This document shows, one piece after another, positions 1 to 5,274 of a DNA stretch of 5,274 bases. The translations under genes and the position numbers were made by a program. A model generated the notes under the pieces. It made no database searches and was not told the DNA's origin. It saw nothing but the letters and a program-made list of their open reading frames with translations. Positions within the stretch are counted from its first letter, which is position 1, and each line of letters opens with the position of its first letter. This stretch comes from Bacteroidota bacterium (lineage in GTDB: Bacteria > Bacteroidota > Bacteroidia > NORP154): NCBI GenBank assembly GCA_002401055.1, contig NVRZ01000244.1, positions 1 through 5,274 of the forward strand, read 5' to 3'.

Positions 1-41
1 TCAACTTTCTTTTTAAGTTCTGCGCAATTAATCTGTTTCAT
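1..41 (-). CDS. N-terminal start of a gene cut by the left window edge
   Basis: On the minus strand an ATG at 41-39 opens a frame that stays open to the window edge and reads MKQINCAELKKKV. The run AAAAAGAG lies about 6 bp upstream of the ATG and could serve as a weak ribosome-binding region. The opening resembles the start of single-domain rhodanese-like (sulfurtransferase) proteins, which often begin with a short strand followed by an ELK helix. Thirteen residues are far too few to assign a family, so this is only a guess. The rest of the gene lies outside the window. The frame could also be a chance opening in AT-rich DNA. Confidence 0.4.
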   Translation of the reverse strand, partial: MKQINCAELKKKV

Positions 42-548
42 AATATGCTCTTTTTAGTGAATGTTTTATCATGTTGACTTACACCAAGACTCTTTTTGAT
101 GGTCTCTATCTTCTTTTAATATGTGTTAACGGCCTGGATATGAGCTGTGCCGTTTGCCCTACCTCGGGCGGGTATTGTTTTTGCTGCAGACAAGATACAC
201 AACCCTTTTGATAAGTATTCTGCGGCCTGCCTACCGGTAGGCAGGCCGCTTGGCGTCATAACCATTGTTGTGGGGAGTTGGGCTACCAAACATTATTAAC
301 CGAGATTCCCCGCATTGCTTATAGCCTTTGTTGTGTAACTGTAGACTGCCACTACTAAGTCACGCCTAATCCGAATTTCACATTATCCGCCCCAACTGAT
401 CCTAATTACGCTCTGAGTACCTACAGTTTCACGATGAAGGACACGTTCTTCTTTCGCGACCAGCTTATGAGTCTGTCTAGCGCAGGGAGAAGAGATTCTG
501 ATTTGAGTTAAGCCTTGTAAATAGGATTCCGCATTTATACTCTTCAAT
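42..548. other. Gene-poor stretch of about 500 bp, function unknown
   Basis: No convincing coding region was found here on either strand. The main structure is a perfect 28-bp palindrome at 222-249. Weaker pairs are an 8-bp inverted repeat TACACAAC (196-203) and GTTGTGTA (330-337), and another, AACTGTAG (337-344) and CTACAGTT (421-428). On the minus strand a frame ending at 383 gives protein-like text over 540-383, but it overlaps the better 104-residue gene and lacks a good start. The stretch could be decayed sequence, a dispersed repeat, or the leader of the gene starting at 41. No Bacteroidota-type promoter (TAnnTTTG) was recognised in front of that start. Confidence 0.5.
222..249. repeat. 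Perfect 28-bp GC-rich palindrome (REP-like)
   Basis: Bases 222-235 are the exact reverse complement of 236-249, giving 14-bp arms with no spacer. The inner part is GCCTGCCT (225-232), ACCGGT (233-238), AGGCAGGC (239-246). The same 8-bp arms with a 6-nt middle recur at 2002-2023, so this is probably one copy of a dispersed palindromic element rather than a gene-specific terminator. No U-tract follows on either strand, which argues against simple intrinsic termination. It could form a hairpin in RNA or single-stranded DNA. Confidence 0.85.
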
Positions 549-863
549 CTAAATGTTCCATTTATTATCATCATAACAAATGATTTTAGAATTAGCTTCA
601 ATCGACCACTCAACGGCTTCACTAATCACTTCTTCTGTGTACGGCTTACAGCAACAATTTGAAAAGTAGAATATCATGCTTTTATCCTTGGTGATTAGCG
701 TAACATTAATTTCGCAATTAGGCTCTCCATGTGCTTCACAATTTAAGCTTGACAAATGTGTATGGATTTCGTCCATTCTTTGACGATTTTTCTGCCTTTC
801 CTCATTAATGATGAATTTTCCATCAGAACTAATATTCAGACTCTCCGGATTTATCTTAATCAT
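549..863 (-). CDS. Hypothetical Cys-rich small protein, 104 aa
   Basis: I do not recognise this protein. It starts at ATG 863-861 and ends at TAG 551-549. It has no signal peptide or membrane segment, so a cytoplasmic location is likely. The first part (residues 1-40) is polar and probably helical (NEERQKNRQRMDEIHTHL). Residues 42-50 form a C-x2-H-x4-C pattern (C42, H45, C50), residues 52-68 look like two beta strands, and C70-C71-C72 is a triple cysteine followed by an acidic helix; C96 is near the end. Six cysteines in 104 residues could bind a metal or form redox pairs, but that is inference. Only 32 bp separate its start from the transposase remnant, and no clear promoter or ribosome-binding site is visible there. 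It may be cargo or a survivor of a rearranged region. Confidence 0.65.
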   Translation of the reverse strand: MIKINPESLNISSDGKFIINEERQKNRQRMDEIHTHLSSLNCEAHGEPNCEINVTLITKDKSMIFYFSNCCCKPYTEEVISEAVEWSIEANSKIICYDDNKWNI

Positions 864-895
864 ATTAAAATTGTTTTAGTTTAAGGTATGTCATT

Positions 896-1135
896 ATGCC
901 TAAGCAATCAGGCAGCAAGGATGTGAGAAACCTGCTTTTTATGTGTTCGTTTACAGCTTACAAGCACAACAAGGGCTGTGCAGATCTCTATCAGAGAATC
1001 GTGAATAAAGGCAAGAGTAAAAAATTGGCTTTGATAGCAGTCAGTAATAAGCTCTTAAAGCAGGCATTTGCAATATCACAAAGTGGATTAATTTATGATG
1101 AAAACTATAGAAGCAAAAATCCAGGAATGAATTAA
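896..1135 (+). pseudogene. IS110-family transposase, C-terminal remnant
   Basis: The 79 codons read like the end of the C-terminal Transposase_20 (IS116/IS110/IS902) domain of Bacteroidota IS110-family transposases. The visible hallmarks are KDVRNLLFMCSFTA, then a CADLYQRIVNKGKSKKLALIAV block, then NKLLKQAFAI, SGLIYDENY and a short tail. Intact family members are roughly 300-340 residues, so about three quarters is missing, including the RuvC-like DEDD nuclease domain. In-frame codons upstream of the ATG (from about 875) may still belong to the remnant, and a TAA at 866-868 closes the frame. The ATG at 896 is therefore probably an internal methionine, not a true start. It is almost certainly inactive. 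The following AT-rich bases up to about 1170 may include the old right end of the element, but the boundary cannot be fixed here. Confidence 0.85.
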
Positions 1136-1161
1136 AAAAAAGACAAAATAGCTTGGATTTC

Positions 1162-1196
1162 AGCACAGTTCATTGTTATGCCCAGTTACCTGTGCT
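1162..1196 (-). repeat. Inverted repeat over the end of the tlpA-like gene, weak terminator candidate
   Basis: AGCACAG (1162-1168) and CTGTGCT (1190-1196) are perfect 7-bp arms around a 21-nt loop. The right arm covers most of the redox gene's TAG stop (1197-1195). On the minus strand a run of eight T follows only after about 20 bp (1141-1134), so this is not a textbook terminator. The loop also holds GTTATGCCCA, the partner of a motif on the other side of the gene. Confidence 0.3.
1175..1184. repeat. Left copy of a 10-bp inverted repeat flanking the tlpA-like gene
   Basis: The sequence GTTATGCCCA is the exact reverse complement of TGGGCATAAC at 1983-1992. The two copies lie just outside the redox gene, 11 bp past its stop and 60 bp before its start. 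They may mark the ends of a transferred module, or be coincidence. Confidence 0.5.
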
Positions 1197-1923
1197 AATT
1201 ATTCCCGTCTTTCAGAATTGCTTTTTTCTTTTTGAGCAGAAAGTATTTTTTATCGTTCTCATCTTTTTTTAGTTCAATATTATAATTCTGGCTGCTCAAT
1301 AATACGATTGCATCTTTATAAAGTATTAAGTCTCCACTTTCTAGTTTAAATGTGGAATTATTGTCAAACGTGATGCTACCAGCTGCAGCTGAGTTTAAAA
1401 CAGGTTTTTTGTTATCTAAAGCATTCTGAATAGAACTTGATATTTGATGTCCGATTTGTGAATACCCTCCGGTTATATATTCAAAATAGTTTCCCTTTTT
1501 GTCAATAACAATATTTGTAGGGTACCCAGTAGTCTTAAATACATCACAAATGTCCTTTGCATCTGCAACCACGGGATACCGAAGAGGGTGCTTTTTCAGA
1601 AATGTATTTACCCTGTCTAATTTATCAAAGGTTATAGAAGCGAAAACCACATTTGTGTCCGTTTTATACTTTTTGTAAACTTCATTTAACTCAGGTATTT
1701 CAGCGATGCAGGGTTTACAAGCGGCAAACCAAAAATTCAAGACAATCACCTTTCCTTTGGTGTCCTTTGAAGATATTAGATTTCCATTTATATCTTTCAT
1801 TCTAAAATCAGGTGCTCTTTTCCCAATTAAGTCTGAGCTACTATTCAGCGAGGCGTTGTAGGAGTATCCTTTCAACAAGGAAATAAATAATAAAGAGAGG
1901 ATAACAAATACTGTTCGTTTCAT
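1195..1923 (-). CDS. Secreted TlpA-like thioredoxin-fold protein (242 aa)
   Basis: This is a thioredoxin-fold thiol-disulfide protein of the TlpA/ResA/AhpC-TSA-like class, expected to act in the periplasm or at the membrane. I place the start at ATG 1923-1921, not at 1953, because it puts a Sec signal (KR, then the hydrophobic stretch VFVILSLLFISLL) at the very N-terminus. The fold then shows GKRAPDFRMKDINGN (34-48), VIVLNFWFAACKPC with redox pair C69-C72, and TTGYPTNIVIDKKG with the cis-proline at P135. The active site is FAACKPC rather than the usual WAxWCxPC. A third cysteine lies at 126. After the domain ends near residue 172 comes an unusual tail of about 70 residues, rich in beta-prone and Lys/Asp residues, that I do not recognise. 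The gene stands alone, with no cytochrome-maturation or DsbD neighbour, so its partner is unknown. No clear TAnnTTTG promoter was seen upstream. Confidence 0.9.
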   Translation of the reverse strand: MKRTVFVILSLLFISLLKGYSYNASLNSSSDLIGKRAPDFRMKDINGNLISSKDTKGKVIVLNFWFAACKPCIAEIPELNEVYKKYKTDTNVVFASITFDKLDRVNTFLKKHPLRYPVVADAKDICDVFKTTGYPTNIVIDKKGNYFEYITGGYSQIGHQISSSIQNALDNKKPVLNSAAAGSITFDNNSTFKLESGDLILYKDAIVLLSSQNYNIELKKDENDKKYFLLKKKKAILKDGNN

Positions 1924-1982
1924 TTTAAGTATACTTCTGGTTTTACAGTGCATAGTTAGTATTTCAGATTAATATTTTTCAT

Positions 1983-1992
1983 TGGGCATAAC
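1983..1992. repeat. Right copy of the 10-bp inverted repeat flanking the tlpA-like gene
   Basis: TGGGCATAAC is the exact reverse complement of the copy at 1175-1184. It lies 9 bp from the palindromic element at 2002-2023. Confidence 0.5.
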
Positions 1993-2001
1993 TTGTTATA
2001 T

Positions 2002-2023
2002 GCCTGCCTGCGGATAGGCAGGC
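2002..2023. repeat. Second copy of the GC-rich palindromic element
   Basis: Arms GCCTGCCT (2002-2009) and AGGCAGGC (2016-2023) enclose the 6-nt loop GCGGAT. Arm sequence and loop length are identical to the inner part of the palindrome at 222-249, while the loop and outer flanks differ. Conserved pairing arms with a variable loop is what a REP-like dispersed hairpin family shows. It lies in the spacer between the patatin gene and the redox gene, so transcripts of the patatin gene would run through it. Confidence 0.75.
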
Positions 2024-2058
2024 GTAATAGCCGTACGCATTATCAGATTTCCCGTTCC

Positions 2059-2088
2059 GGATAACAACATGTTTTGTTAATGTTATCC
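2059..2088. terminator. Inverted repeat after the patatin gene, possible terminator
   Basis: GGATAACA (2059-2066) and TGTTATCC (2081-2088) are perfect 8-bp arms with a 14-nt loop, starting 27 bp after the patatin stop codon. The position suits transcription termination or mRNA 3'-end protection. No T-run follows the hairpin on the minus strand, so Rho-independent termination is doubtful. The AACA and TGTT repeats inside the loop allow alternative pairings. Confidence 0.35.
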
Positions 2089-2115
2089 CTAGCTTCATCT
2101 TATTCGGAGGCCCCC

Positions 2116-4515
2116 TTAATCTAGCGCCCGGCGGTTAAAAATAATATATCCGAAGTGGAAGAAAAAAGTAAGTGGCGCATGATCCTCAGGGGCTATTTCG
2201 GGTGAGTTATGATAGTAGTTCATGCTCAAACTGATTGGCCCAATAGGTGAGTGGTATACAACTGATGCCGTGGCAATTGTGTAGAACTCACCAAACTCAT
2301 CCCCCAATGTAAATGTCGTGTCTTGCTTTATGATTGATTTGTATGGCTGAAAAATATACCCCTCAATCCTGAGGTCAATATCTTTCTTAATGTTAAAAAT
2401 AACTTTCTGTCCAAAAGCAGCATATTGGTGTGCTCTAAAAGACTCTAAAAACAGCGTCTTGCTTTCCGGGTTGGGCTGAAAAGCCGGAGCTCTTAAAATG
2501 CTTGCAGTATAATTATTGAACAGGCTTTGCGTAGAAAACACCATTTCGAAATAAAATCCGAGCCTGAGCGTACCCTTATTTTTATAGTATGTATCCGAAA
2601 CCAACTTGAATTGCAGCCACTCATGGTATTTATTTAGATGATCCCTGCTCTCTGAGGTAGTGCCGGGCGTTTCAAATTCATCACCTACGTTATAACGGGC
2701 CTTAAGAGCAAAATAGCTTCCCTCATTTGCATACTGTTTCCTGTTCAAAGTATTGCGTTCATAATCAATATGAGACGTGAATACGTTAAAGTCAGTTCTG
2801 TCTGCCGTATCGAGCTTTGTAAATTCTTTGGTCTGATAATAATCATCGCGCAAGTTTGCATAAGATGACCCTAACCGCACCCTGCCTTCATTTTTAACAG
2901 GAAACCCCAACTCCAAGCCTCCAAATTTTTCTTTCTGAACCAGATACGAAGGCGTTTCATTATCAAAAAAGTCCATGCTGCTTCTAAAATAATCCCATCT
3001 ATTGTAGGTGAAGTGTGGTTCTAAAAAGATGGGCAGCTTTATCGGTAGGTCAATCCTGCTTTTTACCTGAGCTGAAGTATATAACTTGCCTATGTATCCA
3101 TTTGCCGAGAAACTCATCGACAAATATCCCAGGTAATTGTACTTCAATCCCAGATAGGCTCCACTAATGGGCCTGTTAGAGATATTTCCACCCAGATCAA
3201 TAGTAATTTCCTTCGCCTTCTCAATGGTCAAGTAGAGGTCGTACAATCCCGTATTTTCATTGTATTCAGCAATTGGGAATATGGTTCCAATCTTATCGTC
3301 TTCAAATACGCGGAAGTAAACTGGTTTTATGTCTTCAAGAGTTTGGTGCTCCGAGTTTTTGGTTTTAAATATTCGCTCTACATAATTTGTCTGACTCTTA
3401 TCCAATCCCAATACGTGAACATTATCAAAAATCAACTCGGGTAAATTGTCTTGATATTTCCTTCTTTTTTCGCGCATTTCCTCATCGCTTACTCGCCGTT
3501 TTATCGTTTTCAATATTTCAGGCATCTTGGCTATGGTCGCACTGTAACCAGAGTCGATAATCGCCTGGGTATTGCTAAAAGCAAATGTCCCAGCATCGTT
3601 GTCGGGCTCTATGAGGATACCGTTCTCACATATAACAGCGGCATCAGGCCTTTGAATAAGCATGTTTTTTATCTGAGAGATAACATCTCCCGAAGTGGGC
3701 GGAGCCACGCTGCCAGATACATTGCTTCCGATTATCAAATCTGGATAAAACTCATCGAGCATTACATCCGAAGGGAAGTTATTGTACATACCGCCGTCGA
3801 ACAGGAGTTTTCCATTTACTGTTATTGGTTTTAGGTAAAATGGGAATGTCGCAGATGCACGGATGGCCTCATTCAAATGACCTTCCGAAAAAATTACTTG
3901 CTTTTTTGAAACTATATCCGCTGCAACACATCTGAATGGAACAAACAAATTATCAAAATCATAGTTGGCCGCAGCTTCCGCCCTGGCCGACATCTCCATG
4001 AACATAAAGTCAATGGCAACTGAATTAATCAGGCTGGTGGGAAGAGAGGTGCTCGCTATAGAATCCTGTGCCATTTTCAGCGTAATCCAGGAAGCATTTT
4101 GATCCGATTTTTTAAAGTAAAACTTGAACCGCTGGTCCAAGCCGCCCTTTGCCAATGTGGTGAATTCATCAGACTTAACCATATACTCCATCTGGGCTGG
4201 TGTTAACCCTACCGCATACATACCGCCAATAATTGCACCCATCGATGTGCCAGTGATATAATCTATCGGAATGTTGTATTCCTCTAGAGCTTTTATCACG
4301 CCAATATGCGCAAGGCCTCTTGCTCCGCCGCCACTGAGAACCAAGCCTACTTTTTGTTCTCCAAGCAACGCAGCCTCGGGGTCTGGGGTATTGAATTTAA
4401 TTAATGGCGGATCGTCTGGAAAGGGGCCTTCGGTTTGCGCGCTAACATGCGGCGAAACTGTTGCAGACAGCAGTATGCAACACAATGAGAAAATATTGAG
4501 GTAAAATCGCTTCAT
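2116..4515 (-). CDS. Patatin-like phospholipase with POTRA and outer-membrane beta-barrel (type Vd autotransporter-like)
   Basis: This 799-residue protein joins a patatin lipase to an outer-membrane pore, the layout of PlpD of Pseudomonas and FplA of Fusobacterium (type Vd secretion). Residues 1-26 are a Sec signal with a likely cut after VSA, before Q27. The patatin domain covers about 55-340: oxyanion loop GGGARG (62-67), nucleophile elbow GTSMG with S91, and DGG with catalytic D240. The Ser-Asp dyad is thus intact, predicting phospholipase A or acyl-hydrolase activity. A single POTRA-like segment follows (about 360-433, starting ELIFDNVHVLG). The rest, about 436-799, is a run of aromatic-rich alternating strands long enough for a 16-strand barrel of the bacterial surface antigen (BamA/Omp85) type. 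The last strand ends in FGYIIF, followed by a six-residue tail, NRRALD, where many barrel proteins end on the aromatic. Whether the lipase is displayed outside or faces the periplasm is not shown by the sequence. A promoter candidate lies about 34 bp upstream of the start. Confidence 0.95.
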   Translation of the reverse strand: MKRFYLNIFSLCCILLSATVSPHVSAQTEGPFPDDPPLIKFNTPDPEAALLGEQKVGLVLSGGGARGLAHIGVIKALEEYNIPIDYITGTSMGAIIGGMYAVGLTPAQMEYMVKSDEFTTLAKGGLDQRFKFYFKKSDQNASWITLKMAQDSIASTSLPTSLINSVAIDFMFMEMSARAEAAANYDFDNLFVPFRCVAADIVSKKQVIFSEGHLNEAIRASATFPFYLKPITVNGKLLFDGGMYNNFPSDVMLDEFYPDLIIGSNVSGSVAPPTSGDVISQIKNMLIQRPDAAVICENGILIEPDNDAGTFAFSNTQAIIDSGYSATIAKMPEILKTIKRRVSDEEMREKRRKYQDNLPELIFDNVHVLGLDKSQTNYVERIFKTKNSEHQTLEDIKPVYFRVFEDDKIGTIFPIAEYNENTGLYDLYLTIEKAKEITIDLGGNISNRPISGAYLGLKYNYLGYLSMSFSANGYIGKLYTSAQVKSRIDLPIKLPIFLEPHFTYNRWDYFRSSMDFFDNETPSYLVQKEKFGGLELGFPVKNEGRVRLGSSYANLRDDYYQTKEFTKLDTADRTDFNVFTSHIDYERNTLNRKQYANEGSYFALKARYNVGDEFETPGTTSESRDHLNKYHEWLQFKLVSDTYYKNKGTLRLGFYFEMVFSTQSLFNNYTASILRAPAFQPNPESKTLFLESFRAHQYAAFGQKVIFNIKKDIDLRIEGYIFQPYKSIIKQDTTFTLGDEFGEFYTIATASVVYHSPIGPISLSMNYYHNSPEIAPEDHAPLTFFFHFGYIIFNRRALD

Positions 4516-4548
4516 TACAGATATAACGGCCCTTATTCACGTCTATTA

Positions 4549-4579
4549 CAAATCTAACCAAAAAGGTGATCATTGTCAA
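4549..4579 (-). promoter_or_regulatory. Bacteroidota-type promoter for the patatin gene
   Basis: On the minus strand TTG (4579-4577) is followed after exactly 20 bp by TAGATTTG (4556-4549). This matches the known Bacteroidota sigma-ABfr consensus of a TTTG/TTG -33 box and a TAnnTTTG -7 box spaced by about 19-21 bp. Transcription would start a few bases downstream, leaving a leader of about 25-30 nt before the ATG at 4515. It implies the patatin gene can be transcribed independently of the upstream binding-protein gene. Confidence 0.65.
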
Positions 4580-4585
4580 TAGGCA

Positions 4586-4602
4586 ACCAAATATAATTTG
4601 GT
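4586..4602. repeat. Small AT-rich hairpin between the binding-protein and patatin genes
   Basis: ACCAAAT (4586-4592) and ATTTGGT (4596-4602) pair perfectly around a 3-nt loop. It begins 14 bp after the binding-protein stop on the minus strand and sits just upstream of the -33 box of the patatin promoter. It could be a weak terminator or a regulator-binding dyad. There is no T-run after it, so neither role is firm. Confidence 0.35.
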
Positions 4603-4616
4603 GCTATTATAAAGAC

Positions 4617-5274
4617 TCAATTATCCTCGAAAAGTTGCCTGAAATAGGCAGGAGATTTTTGCAATCTCGACCCATACCATGAAAATAATTCGCCGTCCAC
4701 CAAAATAATTTTGGAGTGTGGAAAGAGATTTTGAAATTCTGAAACATGCTTCTCCTTAAAGGGAAAAGGTTCAGAAGATAGCAGTACTAGATCAGGAGAG
4801 TAGTAGTGAAGCTCTTCTGCTGAATACTTGGGGTAGTCAACAACAGAGTCCTGAAAAATATTCTTTAATCCGCAGTGTTCAAGCATATGGGAGATAAATG
4901 AATGACCACCTACTGCCATATATGGATCGCGCCAAATAAAATAGGCTGCTGTTAAATCACTTTTGAGAGAAGCAATTTCAAGCTTTTGGAATGCCCTTTT
5001 AATTTCGGTCATGATCTTTCTGGCGTTATCTTCTCGATCGCAAATCTTTCCCAATGCACTTATCATCTCAAGTGAGTCATCGAGATTGTGGATATCACTT
5101 GTCCAAACCTGATATTTGCTCATGAGCTCCTTTATTAGTCCCTCATCATTTTCCTCTTTGTTGGCAATAATAATATCGGGATTGAGCGCGGCAATCTTAT
5201 CCATGTGGAGTGTTTTTGTTCCTCCTACAACGGTTCTGCTTTGTTTAAGCGTTTCTGGGTGAATACAGAACTTT
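4617..5274 (-). CDS. Periplasmic-binding protein, cobalamin/iron-chelate class (BtuF/FepB-like), 5' end missing
   Basis: This is a substrate-binding protein of the helical-backbone metal receptor group (COG0614, Peripla_BP_2), which captures vitamin B12 or Fe-siderophore-type ligands for an ABC importer. The frame is open to the window edge: codons upstream of the internal ATG at 5204 read KFCIHPETLKQSRTVVGGTK and continue in family style, so M5204 is not the start and at least 218 residues are present. Visible family blocks are the VGGTK region, LNPDIIIANKEEN, the long linking helix (about 5060-4960), WRDPYMAVGGHSFISHMLEH, the YSAEELHYYSPDLVLLSSEP block, and near the end ILVDGELFSWYGSRL. The last three resemble a Bacteroidota subgroup usually annotated as cobalamin-binding or helical backbone metal receptor. 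The signal peptide, if any, lies outside. No permease, ATPase or TonB receptor gene is in the window, so the ligand is not settled. Confidence 0.9.
   Translation of the reverse strand, partial: KFCIHPETLKQSRTVVGGTKTLHMDKIAALNPDIIIANKEENDEGLIKELMSKYQVWTSDIHNLDDSLEMISALGKICDREDNARKIMTEIKRAFQKLEIASLKSDLTAAYFIWRDPYMAVGGHSFISHMLEHCGLKNIFQDSVVDYPKYSAEELHYYSPDLVLLSSEPFPFKEKHVSEFQNLFPHSKIILVDGELFSWYGSRLQKSPAYFRQLFEDN

Noticed and set aside
38..118. Short minus-strand frame ending in a TGA that overlaps the ATG at 41 (ATGA overlap)
   Set aside because: It looks like translational coupling, but the frame has a TAA at 118-116 and only about 25 codons with no ATG, so no gene is supported.
383..622. 79-codon minus-strand frame with an ATG at 622
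   Set aside because: Its first third lies inside the better supported 104-residue gene in another frame on the same strand, and the start has no support. The part outside is reported only as a finding.
1924..1953. Start of the redox gene at the upstream ATG (1953)
   Set aside because: It would put ten polar residues, including a Cys, before the signal sequence. The ATG at 1923 gives a normal Sec signal.
1161..2023. Integron cassette with attC sites around the tlpA-like gene
   Set aside because: The GTTATGCC motifs do not fit the GTTRRRY core, and no paired R'/R'' and L'/L'' boxes could be laid out. Only the inverted repeat itself is kept as an observation.
3451..3834. 127-codon plus-strand frame
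   Set aside because: It lies entirely antisense within the patatin domain coding sequence and its translation resembles no family.
4271..4504. 77-codon plus-strand frame
   Set aside because: It is antisense to the signal peptide and the oxyanion-loop region of the lipase gene, and is a shadow of conserved coding sequence.
4440..4515. Lipoprotein signal in the lipase, because of C12-C13
   Set aside because: The residues before the cysteine (FSL) do not fit a lipobox and the cysteines lie inside the hydrophobic core. A signal peptidase I site at VSA/Q fits better.
1..5274. CRISPR array, tRNA, rRNA or a known defence system
   Set aside because: No regularly spaced direct repeats, cloverleaf or rRNA sequence, and no defence-protein motifs were seen on either strand.

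Overview
The window looks like a chromosomal accessory stretch from a member of the Bacteroidota, probably a marine or soil Cytophagia-type bacterium. The evidence is the protein families, AT-rich spacers, and a promoter of the Bacteroidota type (TTG, 20 bp, TAnnTTTG) in front of the largest gene. The genus cannot be fixed from sequence reading alone.

Layout from right to left, the direction in which most genes are read (minus strand). A periplasmic-binding protein of the cobalamin/iron-chelate class runs in from beyond the right edge and ends at 4617. After a 101-bp spacer holding a small AT-rich hairpin and a good promoter comes a 799-residue patatin-POTRA-beta-barrel protein (4515 to 2116), a type Vd autotransporter-like phospholipase. 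A 192-bp spacer with two inverted repeats leads to a secreted TlpA/thioredoxin-like protein (1923 to 1195). Next is a plus-strand remnant of an IS110-family transposase (896-1135), then a Cys-rich 104-residue protein of unknown function (863 to 549). About 500 bp without a convincing gene follow, carrying a perfect 28-bp palindrome. At the left edge the first 13 codons of another minus-strand gene appear to start at 41.

The right half (binding protein, patatin) is ordinary core-like envelope biology: nutrient capture in the periplasm and an outer-membrane lipase. There is no sign that the two form one operon, because the patatin gene has its own promoter candidate. The left half (1 to about 2100) has the character of a turnover zone: a truncated transposase, an orphan small ORF, a solitary redox gene bracketed by a 10-bp inverted repeat, and two copies of a GC-rich palindromic element with the same arms (GCCTGCCT, 6-nt loop, AGGCAGGC). 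No CRISPR array, tRNA, rRNA or recognisable defence system was seen. The points most worth checking are the palindromic repeat family, the inverted repeat around the redox gene, and the unexplained 42-548 stretch.
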